Shown: piece after piece, positions 1 through 6,528 of the stretch
Position numbering within the stretch: position 1 is the stretch's first letter
Layout: each line of letters opens with the position of its first letter
From: Bacteroidota bacterium
Lineage (GTDB): Bacteria; Bacteroidota; Bacteroidia; Chitinophagales; Chitinophagaceae
DNA length: 15,634 nt
NCBI GenBank assembly: GCA_023391315.1
Contig: JAEWBD010000170.1
Location: 1-15,634 of the forward strand
Direction: 5' to 3'
Notes under the pieces: generated by a model
The model's database searches: none
What the model was told of the DNA's origin: nothing
Seen by the model: the letters and a program-made list of their open reading frames with translations, nothing else
Program-made: the position numbers and the translations under genes

Positions 1-210
1 ACAAACAACAGTGTAAATGTTTTGAATTTGATTGAAGGCCGTGAGGCCATTGTTGAAAGCCCGGTTAATGCATTTGATCCTTTTATTGTGCATTATGCAG
101 AAACATTCATTATTCCTGCATCAGTAAGGGCGTACACAATTCGTCCTTATGGTGAAAGCGAAGGGAAAGAATGCGCCACATTAAAAGCATTTGTGAGATT
201 TAAAGCCTAA
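1..210 (+). CDS. Class I mannose-6-phosphate isomerase-like protein, C-terminal end (partial)
   Basis: The reading frame is open from the first base, so only the last 69 residues are visible and the start lies to the left of the window. The fragment reads like the C-terminal cupin (jelly-roll) lobe of class I (ManA-type) mannose-6-phosphate isomerases. It has a run resembling LIEGREAIVES, then HYAETFIIPASV, then YTIRPYG, the pattern of an 'effective sugar-binding lobe followed by AETFIIPA' seen in these proteins. The family interconverts mannose 6-phosphate and fructose 6-phosphate in the cytoplasm. The catalytic zinc site would be in the missing N-terminal part, so activity cannot be judged. 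The next gene on the same strand is a second, unrelated type of mannose-6-phosphate isomerase, which supports a mannose role. Family assignment is from pattern recognition of a short fragment and is moderately secure. Confidence 0.6.
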   Translation, partial: TNNSVNVLNLIEGREAIVESPVNAFDPFIVHYAETFIIPASVRAYTIRPYGESEGKECATLKAFVRFKA

Positions 211-260
211 AGTTTTGCTTATTGTAAGATAAACCTGATTGATTCAATAAATTTCTTTGA

Positions 261-343
261 ACGTCATGTCGAGGTAACGAGACATCTCCTTAAAATCAAA
301 GGGTGTAGTACTCGGGAGATTTCTCCTATCGTCGAAATGACGT
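261..343. repeat. Imperfect palindromic intergenic repeat (83 bp)
   Basis: The left arm at 261-290 starts ACGTCATGTCGA and the right arm at 314-343 ends TCGAAATGACGT. Reverse-complementing the right arm gives 23 of 30 matches to the left arm, including 11 of the outer 12 bases and ATCTCC near the inner end. A 23-base spacer separates the arms. Similar GTCATTTCGA...AGATCTCC-type palindromes are, from memory, dispersed in intergenic regions of some Bacteroidota; this was not searched. There is no open frame and no obvious target-site duplication. It could be a mobile palindromic unit (REP/MITE-like) or a transcribed hairpin. It fills most of the 171-base gap between the first two genes. Confidence 0.65.
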
Positions 344-381
344 ACAACATAATTCAAACAATAAAAGAAAAATCAAATTAT

Positions 382-777
382 ATGAGCGAATTTGTAACCA
401 AACCAATTCCTGATGCAAAGCCGGATGTTGCTTTTGTATCAAGACCATGGGGCACGTTTAAACAATATGCATTCAACCAGGATTGCACTGTGAGTTTAAT
501 GAGCGTATTGCCGGGACAGCGTTTAAGCCTTCAATCACATACAGGGCGCGCAGAACTTTGGATCGTGATTGATGATGGTGCAACCGTGCAGGTGGGTGAT
601 GAAATAAAAGAATATGATAGGGGTGATGAAATCTGGATCCCGGCAAACGAAAAGCATCGCTTGTCATGCAAAGGCGATAAGCCTGTACGTGTGCTGGAAG
701 TAGCATTTGGCAACTGGCAGCAGGCCGATATTCAACGGTATGAAGACGATTATAGACGTTCCGAAAAGGGAGAATAA
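382..777 (+). CDS. Stand-alone type II (cupin) mannose-6-phosphate isomerase
   Basis: This 131-residue protein is a single cupin domain like the C-terminal isomerase domain of bifunctional mannose-1-phosphate guanylyltransferase/mannose-6-phosphate isomerases. Visible signatures are RPWG at residues 21-24, the metal-binding region QSHTGRAELW (Q51, H53, E58) and H92 in NEKHRLS. The expected reaction is interconversion of mannose 6-phosphate and fructose 6-phosphate in the cytoplasm. The frame extends upstream to an ATG at 337, but that codon lies inside the palindromic repeat and would add 15 residues with no family likeness. The ATG at 382 puts RPWG at the usual distance from the N-terminus and was chosen. 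The sugar permease follows 17 bases later, so the two are probably cotranscribed. The adjacent class I isomerase fragment makes it possibly redundant, or specialised for another sugar phosphate. Confidence 0.8.
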   Translation: MSEFVTKPIPDAKPDVAFVSRPWGTFKQYAFNQDCTVSLMSVLPGQRLSLQSHTGRAELWIVIDDGATVQVGDEIKEYDRGDEIWIPANEKHRLSCKGDKPVRVLEVAFGNWQQADIQRYEDDYRRSEKGE

Positions 778-794
778 AGAATAACGATTGCTTT

Positions 795-2150
795 ATGAAT
801 TTTAATAAAAGAATAAATTACATATGCTTTGCAGTAGCACTGGGTGGTTTACTGTTTGGCTTTGATACAGCCGTTATTTCAGGCGCTATAAATTTTGTAA
901 AAACACAATTTTCTTTAGATACGGTCGCCGAAGGATGGATGGTAAGCAGTGGCCTGCTCGGTTCTATCATTGGTGTGTTTGCAACGGGTATTATAAGTGA
1001 CAAGATTGGTAGAAAAAAGACCATCATTGTAGCAGCTATTATGTTTTTATTGTCAGGTTTTGGTTGTGGTTTTGCTTCATCGTTCACCTTACTGGTTATA
1101 GCAAGAATGATTGGCGGCGTTGGCGTGGGAATGGCCTCCGTTATATCGCCCATGTACATTTCAGAATTTGCGCCGGCGGATAAAAGAGGCAGAATGGTTG
1201 CGTATTACCAGCTTGCCATTACCTTAGGCATTTTGCTGGCGTATCTTTCAAACGCCTATATTTTATCAATATCAGATAATGGTACAAGTGAGTTACTACA
1301 GCAGCCCAGGCGCGGCATGTTTGTGGTGATGTGCATTCCGTCTTTACTGTTTTTATTGATGCTGGTAAAAGTGCCTGAAAGCCCGCGCTGGCTGGTTGAG
1401 ATAAACCGGCAGCAGGAAGCTCAAAAGATTTTATATACTGTAAGGCCCAAAGCTGCGGCAGATAAGGAATTCAACGATATTCTACATGCAAAATCAAGGG
1501 CAAAAACAACGTCAGTTTCACTGTTGCATCCATCTGTCCGGATTCCATTGATTATAGGGATTGTACTGGCGGTATTACAACAGTTCTCCGGTATTAATGC
1601 GATTATTTATTATGGCCCCAACATCTTTCAGTCAGCAGGTTTAGATAGCAGCAACGCATTAATGTTCCAGGTTATCATTGGCACCGTGAACTTTTTATCA
1701 ACCATTATTGCTATTGCTTATGCTGATAAATACGGCAGAAAGTTTTTATTGAAAACAGGTTTAACAGGTATCATCATTTCATTAATATTATGCGGTATTC
1801 TTTTTTACACCAATCATACGCAGGGCTATCTCTTATTGGTATTAATGATGCTCTATATCATCTGCTTTGCATTTTCTATTGGCCCGGTAACATGGATCAT
1901 CATCAACGAAATTTTCCCAACACATGTACGTGTAAAAGCTGTTACGGTCTGCACCATGGCTTTATGGATCGCCGTATGGCTCGTTGGTCAGTTCTTTCCT
2001 TGGCTGCTGGAAAAAGCAGGGCCTGCATTTACATTCTGGGCATTCGCAATTTTTAGTTTAATCAATCTCATATTCAGTTTAAAGGTTGTAAAAGAAACCA
2101 AAGGCAAAACGCTGGAAGAAATGGATACAGCTTTTGTGGCGCCGCATTAA
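795..2150 (+). CDS. Sugar porter family MFS transporter
   Basis: A 451-residue, 12-helix inner-membrane transporter of the MFS sugar porter family (XylE/GalP/GLUT group), which usually imports monosaccharides with protons. Family marks are all present: DKIGRKK at 69-75 between helices 2 and 3, R..GGVGVG near 104-112, PESPRWL at 194-200 after helix 6, QQFSGINAIIYY at 262-273 in helix 7 (Q262, Q263 and N268 match the sugar-contacting positions of XylE), DKYGRKFLL at 311-319, a Trp in PVTWIIINEIFP in helix 10, and KETKGKTLEE at 433-442. Length is normal for the family and the protein looks intact. It sits 17 bases after the cupin isomerase and 30 bases before the glycosylasparaginase, so mannose or a similar hexose is the likeliest cargo. 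Specificity is inferred from context only. Confidence 0.9.
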   Translation: MNFNKRINYICFAVALGGLLFGFDTAVISGAINFVKTQFSLDTVAEGWMVSSGLLGSIIGVFATGIISDKIGRKKTIIVAAIMFLLSGFGCGFASSFTLLVIARMIGGVGVGMASVISPMYISEFAPADKRGRMVAYYQLAITLGILLAYLSNAYILSISDNGTSELLQQPRRGMFVVMCIPSLLFLLMLVKVPESPRWLVEINRQQEAQKILYTVRPKAAADKEFNDILHAKSRAKTTSVSLLHPSVRIPLIIGIVLAVLQQFSGINAIIYYGPNIFQSAGLDSSNALMFQVIIGTVNFLSTIIAIAYADKYGRKFLLKTGLTGIIISLILCGILFYTNHTQGYLLLVLMMLYIICFAFSIGPVTWIIINEIFPTHVRVKAVTVCTMALWIAVWLVGQFFPWLLEKAGPAFTFWAFAIFSLINLIFSLKVVKETKGKTLEEMDTAFVAPH

Positions 2151-2180
2151 AAATCATTATTCATTAATAAATCAATAACA

Positions 2181-3206
2181 ATGGCTTCAAGAAGAAAATT
2201 TTTACAAACTGCTGCATTGGGCTCTGCTGCTGCTTTAAGTGGTACCAATATTATCGCCCGGGATAAAAAAATATATGCCATAAAAGATAACCCGGTTGTT
2301 GTATCTACATGGGGTTTCGGGCAAAAGGCAAATGCCGGTGCATGGGAAATATTAAGCAAAGGCGGCAGGGCTTTGGATGCTGTGGAAGCCGGTGTAAAAA
2401 TTCCTGAAGCCGATCCTACCAATCAAACTATTGGATTAGGCGGACTGCCTGATCGTGACGGCTATGTTACACTTGATGCCTGTATTATGGATGAAAATTA
2501 TAACTGCGGTTCTGTAATGTGCCTTGAACATATTGTTCATGCTATTTCTGTAGCAAGATTGGTGATGGAAAAAACGCCACATATTGTTTTAGCCGGTGAT
2601 GGTGCATTACAATTTGCATTAGCCAATGGTTTTAAAAAAGAAAATCTTTTAACGCCTGAAAGTGAAAAAGCATGGAAAGAATGGCTGAAGACATCCAACT
2701 ATCATCCTGAGATAAATGTGGAGAACAGGTTGTATGATAAAAATAAAGACCCTATGCCGGGCGGGCCATCCAACCATGATACTATTGGCATGATGGCGAT
2801 GGATGCAAACGGTAATTTAAGCGGTGCCTGCACAACAAGCGGGCTTGCTTATAAAATTCATGGCCGTGTTGGCGACTCTCCCATCATTGGCGCTGGTTTG
2901 TATGTTGATAATGAAGTTGGCGCCGCCACATCAACCGGTGTGGGTGAAGAAGTAATTCGCATTGTTGGCTCACATTTAGTGGTTGAATTGATGCGGCAGG
3001 GTAAAAGTCCTGAGGATGCGTGCAGGGAAGCCGTTGAAAGAATTGTAAAGAGAAATCCTGAAAAATCAAAAGATATACAGGTAGGTTTTGTTGCGTTGAA
3101 CAAGAGAGGTGAATATGGCGGCTATAGTTTGCAACCCGGTTTTGTTTATGCCGTAACCGGTAAAACAATCAATAAAATATTTCCTTCAAAAAGTTTTTAT
3201 AAATAA
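2181..3206 (+). CDS. N4-(beta-N-acetylglucosaminyl)-L-asparaginase (glycosylasparaginase), Tat-exported
   Basis: An N-terminal-nucleophile hydrolase that, in this family, cleaves the GlcNAc-Asn bond left after N-glycoprotein breakdown, giving aspartate and 1-amino-GlcNAc. The 341-residue precursor begins with a twin-arginine signal (SRRKFLQ at residues 3-9, then an Ala-rich hydrophobic stretch to about residue 26), so it should fold in the cytoplasm and act in the periplasm. GLGGLPDRDG at 85-94 and the SNHDTIG motif at 197-203 are typical. Thr201 is the expected nucleophile, exposed by autocleavage after Asp200 into alpha and beta chains. The downstream signature GRVGDSPIIGAGLY matches the substrate-binding loop of the family. 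All expected residues are present. It lies 30 bases after the sugar permease and 5 bases before cutC. A relaxed isoaspartyl peptidase/asparaginase is the alternative, but the motif spacing favours glycosylasparaginase. Confidence 0.92.
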   Translation: MASRRKFLQTAALGSAAALSGTNIIARDKKIYAIKDNPVVVSTWGFGQKANAGAWEILSKGGRALDAVEAGVKIPEADPTNQTIGLGGLPDRDGYVTLDACIMDENYNCGSVMCLEHIVHAISVARLVMEKTPHIVLAGDGALQFALANGFKKENLLTPESEKAWKEWLKTSNYHPEINVENRLYDKNKDPMPGGPSNHDTIGMMAMDANGNLSGACTTSGLAYKIHGRVGDSPIIGAGLYVDNEVGAATSTGVGEEVIRIVGSHLVVELMRQGKSPEDACREAVERIVKRNPEKSKDIQVGFVALNKRGEYGGYSLQPGFVYAVTGKTINKIFPSKSFYK

Positions 3207-3211
3207 AATCT

Positions 3212-3940
3212 ATGAGTAATAAAGCAGTATTGGAAGTTTGTGCTTTTCATATTGAGTCCTGTTTAATTGCAGAAAAATGCGGCGCGGTACGGGTTGAATT
3301 ATGCGATAACCCAATTGAGGGCGGCACTACGCCCAGCTATGGCACCATAAAACAGGTAAGAGAAAAAATTTCGATCAAATTATATCCCATCTTAAGGCCA
3401 CGTTCAGGCAATTATTTTTATAGTGATGAGGAGTTTGATATTTTGAAAGATGATATTAACATGTGCAAACAATTAGGTTGTGATGGCATTTCTGTTGGTA
3501 TATCAAAGATCAATGCTGAAGTGGATACAGAAAGACTGAAGCGCATTGTTGAATGGGCTGGCCCAATGGGCGTAACCTGCAACCGTGTGTTTGATTGCGC
3601 GCCGGAACCTTTTAACGCCCTGGAAGATATTATCAATTGCGGCTGTGAACGCATACTTACATCGGGATTAAAAACCGCTGCGCCGGATGCTGCTGATCTT
3701 TTAAAACAACTGGTTGATAAAGCCGGTAACAGAATTATTATCATGCCTGGCGCCGGTGTAAAATCATCCAACATAGCAAAGCTGAGAGATGCAAGTGGTG
3801 CAAAAGAATTTCATTCATCTGCCAGGAAAGTCGCACCGAATCCTGTCACTTATATTAACAAAGAAGTAAGCGACTATGGCAATGTTTATATAGCTGATGA
3901 AGTTGAAGTAAAAGCAATGATTGCAGCATTAAATAGTTAG
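3212..3940 (+). CDS. cutC: CutC family protein
   Basis: A 242-residue TIM-barrel protein of the CutC family, annotated historically as copper homeostasis proteins. Supporting blocks are VELCDNPIEGGTTPS at 28-42, LRPRSGNYFYSDEE at 61-74, CDGISVG at 90-96, PGAGV at 179-183 and EFHSSARK at 199-206. Length is normal and the start leaves a 5-base gap after the glycosylasparaginase, implying one transcript. One departure is visible: the block usually written TFHRAFD reads TCNRVFD here (residues 122-128), so the conserved His is Asn. No copper transporter, chaperone or copper-binding motif is nearby. The sugar-catabolic setting suggests an enzymatic role rather than copper handling, but the sequence does not show which. 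Transcription probably ends at the inverted repeat about 20 bases downstream. Confidence 0.92.
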   Translation: MSNKAVLEVCAFHIESCLIAEKCGAVRVELCDNPIEGGTTPSYGTIKQVREKISIKLYPILRPRSGNYFYSDEEFDILKDDINMCKQLGCDGISVGISKINAEVDTERLKRIVEWAGPMGVTCNRVFDCAPEPFNALEDIINCGCERILTSGLKTAAPDAADLLKQLVDKAGNRIIIMPGAGVKSSNIAKLRDASGAKEFHSSARKVAPNPVTYINKEVSDYGNVYIADEVEVKAMIAALNS

Positions 3941-3960
3941 GCTTTAATTGTATTTATCAG

Positions 3961-3990
3961 ATAACTCCTGTTTTATAAATCAGGAGTTAT
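3961..3990. terminator. Bidirectional terminator between convergent operons
   Basis: Perfect 10-bp arms ATAACTCCTG (3961-3970) and CAGGAGTTAT (3981-3990) enclose a 10-base A/T loop. In the plus direction the stem is followed by TTGTTTT, fitting an intrinsic terminator for the cutC transcript, whose stop codon ends 20 bases earlier. The right arm lies within the last codons of the opposing MFS gene, whose TGA stop is at 3982-3980, so the same hairpin can end the long minus-strand operon. The T-tract on the minus side is poor. Confidence 0.75.
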
Positions 3991-5308
3991 TTGTTTTAAC
4001 AGCCTTCATCTTTGGTGTTAGAAAATGAATAATGACCCATGCCAGCAGATAGGCTAAGCCGCATATGATGAAGAGCATATTATAACCAGCAACAATATCG
4101 CCTTTTGATTTATAGGAATCCAAAAGATAACCTACAAGAACCGGAAAAAGAATACCGCCTAAAGAACCTGCCATACCTCCTATTCCAATAACAGAGCTTA
4201 ATGCTTTTTTAGGAAACATATCGGATGCAATTGTAAAAATGTTGGCGCTCCATGCATTGTGTGCTGCAGCGGCAAGACTGATTAAAACAACAACCGTCCA
4301 TATATTGTCCGCATATTTTGCATACATAATGGGCAATACGCAAACTGCAGCTATAAGCAATGTGGCTTTTCTTGCCCGGAAAACAGGCCAGCCGCTTTTT
4401 ATTAAATAAGACGATAAATACCCACCGCCCACACTGCCAATGGTTGTGGCAAGATAAACCGCACCCAGCTGGAGGCTGGGCTTTGATAAATCTAAAGAAA
4501 AGGTTGATGAAAAATAAGATGGCAGCCAGAATAAAAAGAACCACCAGATAGGATCGGTAAGAAACTTACCTGTGATAAACGCCCATGTTTGCCGGAAGCC
4601 AAGCAATTTCAACCAGCTTATTTTTTCCGTTTCTTCCCCTTCATCAACATCACTGTTGATATAATTGTATTCTGTTTGTGAAAGACGTTTTTTCTTTTCG
4701 GGCACCTCATAAAAAAACAGCCAGCATATCAGCCATATAAAACCAAGTGCACCGGTTATAACAAAAGCCTCTTTCCATCCGTAAGCGCTTAGAATTAAAG
4801 GAACAACTATAGGTGCAACGACAGCGCCAATACTGGCGCCTGAATTAAAAAGCCCTGTTGCCAGTGCCCTTTCTTTTTTGGGGAACCATTCAGCAATAGC
4901 TTTTATGGCTGCAGGAAAATTCCCCGATTCCCCTATCCCCAAAAAACTTCTTACCATTATAAAACCGCCGGTGCTTTTTACAAAAGCATGCAGCATGGCA
5001 GCAATACTCCATAAAATGATGGAGATAGTATATCCCAATTTTGTTCCGATATTATCAATCAACCGGCCAAAAAGCAATAAACCTATCGCATAGGTAAAAG
5101 AAAAGGCCATTACAATACGGCTGTAATCCGTTTCTGTCCAGTTGAATTCCTTTTCCAGCACGGGTTTGAGCAATCCTATAACCTGCCTGTCGATATAGTT
5201 GATGGTTGTTGCAAAGAACAGCAATACAACAACCATCCAGCGGACGTTGCTGTTTTTTTTATCCATTGAAATAACCATCGCTTCGGAATTCTTTTTAATC
5301 ATTGGCAT
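3980..5308 (-). CDS. ExuT-like MFS transporter (anion:cation symporter family)
   Basis: A 442-residue, 12-helix inner-membrane permease resembling the MFS anion:cation symporter family that imports hexuronates (ExuT), galactonate (DgoT) and glucarate in other bacteria. Evidence is the NYIDRQVIG motif at 37-45 in helix 1, the GESGNFPAAIKAIAEWFP segment after helix 4 with charged residues facing the substrate path, and a long charged central loop with KKKRLSQTEYNYI. The reading frame starts at 5308, but ATG codons at 5302, 5278 and 5266 are also possible. The one at 5266 (MDKKNSN) gives an N-terminus closer to relatives, so the true protein may be 428 residues. It is the last gene of the seven-gene minus-strand operon, 31 bases after the phosphatase-superfamily gene. 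A sugar acid is the likely cargo; which one is not visible. Confidence 0.88.
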   Translation of the reverse strand: MPMIKKNSEAMVISMDKKNSNVRWMVVVLLFFATTINYIDRQVIGLLKPVLEKEFNWTETDYSRIVMAFSFTYAIGLLLFGRLIDNIGTKLGYTISIILWSIAAMLHAFVKSTGGFIMVRSFLGIGESGNFPAAIKAIAEWFPKKERALATGLFNSGASIGAVVAPIVVPLILSAYGWKEAFVITGALGFIWLICWLFFYEVPEKKKRLSQTEYNYINSDVDEGEETEKISWLKLLGFRQTWAFITGKFLTDPIWWFFLFWLPSYFSSTFSLDLSKPSLQLGAVYLATTIGSVGGGYLSSYLIKSGWPVFRARKATLLIAAVCVLPIMYAKYADNIWTVVVLISLAAAAHNAWSANIFTIASDMFPKKALSSVIGIGGMAGSLGGILFPVLVGYLLDSYKSKGDIVAGYNMLFIICGLAYLLAWVIIHFLTPKMKAVKTNNS

Positions 5309-5339
5309 ATTTTAAATAAGCAACCACTAATACCGCTAA

Positions 5340-6446
5340 TTATTTTTTAGCTTTCGAAAGTTCATCGCGCATTTGCTTTAATATTTTATTATTCGCTTCG
5401 ATAAGATGCGTTGTATTGCCGGCCTTATACCATTCCAAAAACCTGTCCTGGTGATAAAAAGGTTCCGGTGTAAGCAATTCGTTTTCGAGATAACTGATAA
5501 GGCTGGAATAATAAGAATCATTTTCCCCGGCAATCATAATTCTTGCACGCAAAGCATTAAAATCATTCAACTGCTGATTGATCGTTTTAATATAAGCTGT
5601 ATGCCGGAAAGAAGAAGCCTCAGCTGTTTGCATCACTTCTTTTATAAACATGCCGGCACCTCCATCTTTATTAGGTTGTTCCAGTTCCATTAAACCGGTA
5701 ATTGTTGGCGTAAGATCCGTGTGTTCAAAATAGGATAATTGCCTGTTTTTAGCGATGGACGGGCCGGTAAATAACATTGGCGTTATCACACTGTCTTTAT
5801 CAATCATCGGGTGCCAGCCCTTCTCGCTTTGCCCATGGTCGGAAGTAACAATCAGTAAGGTAGATTCCCACTTACCGGTTTGTTTTAAATCATCGATCAA
5901 TACGCCTAATAACCTGTCTGCGTTTTCAACAGCATCAACATAAGGCGAACCTTCACCCCAAATATTTCTGTAATAAGATTTATCCGGTGTTGTATAAGAT
6001 AAGAAGCGGCCTTCATTACCCGGTGTTTGTAAATGTATCCTGAAATAACGCACGTCATATTCATGCAGCAATTCTATGCTTTGCTTTACTACCTGTTCAT
6101 CCGTCATACCAGGATTATGAATATTGATGGTAAAGCCGTTGCTCACAGATATGTAGGCTTTTGTATTTACTACAAATGCAGTTGTTTGAGGAAATGCATC
6201 CTGCAGCATTTTATTCCCCTGTTTAATAAACAATGTTCCTTCCTGTAAAACAGGATTGGGAAATGATGAACTGTGTATGCGGCCATATTCACCAACCGTT
6301 GGATGATGTGGCATGATCATGTGCGACTGCTCAATATAAGTGCCTTCTTTTATCAGGCTGTTAAAAACAGGCATATTCAATCTTGCAGGCGCTTTCCAGT
6401 GAAGCCCGTCAATAAAAAAAACAATTACTCTTTCCGGTTTATTCAT
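5340..6446 (-). CDS. Alkaline phosphatase superfamily hydrolase (phosphodiesterase/sulfatase-like), cytoplasmic
   Basis: A 368-residue protein of the alkaline-phosphatase superfamily, closest in look to type I phosphodiesterase/nucleotide pyrophosphatase proteins. Recognisable elements are FFIDGLH (D13, first metal ligand), MPHHPTVGEYGR (T50 as likely nucleophile), DAVENADRLLGVLIDDL, TSDHGQ (D203, H204), WHP (H212) and YFEHTDLTPTI (H242). The usual metal-binding D..GH block is not evident; the equivalent place appears to read TPGNEGR (141-147), so the metal site may be altered. There is no signal peptide, which is unusual because many relatives are exported; it should act in the cytoplasm on an imported or internal substrate. 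It lies 82 bases after the dehydratase gene and 31 before the transporter. Function in the operon is unknown; a sugar phosphate, sulfate or phosphodiester are all possible substrates. Confidence 0.75.
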   Translation of the reverse strand: MNKPERVIVFFIDGLHWKAPARLNMPVFNSLIKEGTYIEQSHMIMPHHPTVGEYGRIHSSSFPNPVLQEGTLFIKQGNKMLQDAFPQTTAFVVNTKAYISVSNGFTINIHNPGMTDEQVVKQSIELLHEYDVRYFRIHLQTPGNEGRFLSYTTPDKSYYRNIWGEGSPYVDAVENADRLLGVLIDDLKQTGKWESTLLIVTSDHGQSEKGWHPMIDKDSVITPMLFTGPSIAKNRQLSYFEHTDLTPTITGLMELEQPNKDGGAGMFIKEVMQTAEASSFRHTAYIKTINQQLNDFNALRARIMIAGENDSYYSSLISYLENELLTPEPFYHQDRFLEWYKAGNTTHLIEANNKILKQMRDELSKAKK

Positions 6447-6528
6447 GATCGTTTATAATGCTTCATTCAAAGCTATAAAGTAAGTTGTGAGTAGCACCGC
6501 TCCAAAAAGCAATTCAATCTTCTTAACC

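Noticed and set aside
211..260. Possible TTTG/TAnnTTTG promoter ahead of the cupin isomerase
   Set aside because: No match with correct spacing was found.
337..381. Upstream ATG extending the cupin isomerase by 15 residues
   Set aside because: The ATG and following codon are part of the palindromic repeat and the extension has no family resemblance; the ATG at 382 is a better start.
818..1159. 113-codon minus-strand open frame opposite the sugar porter
   Set aside because: Pro/Ile-rich mirror of transmembrane codons with no family likeness.
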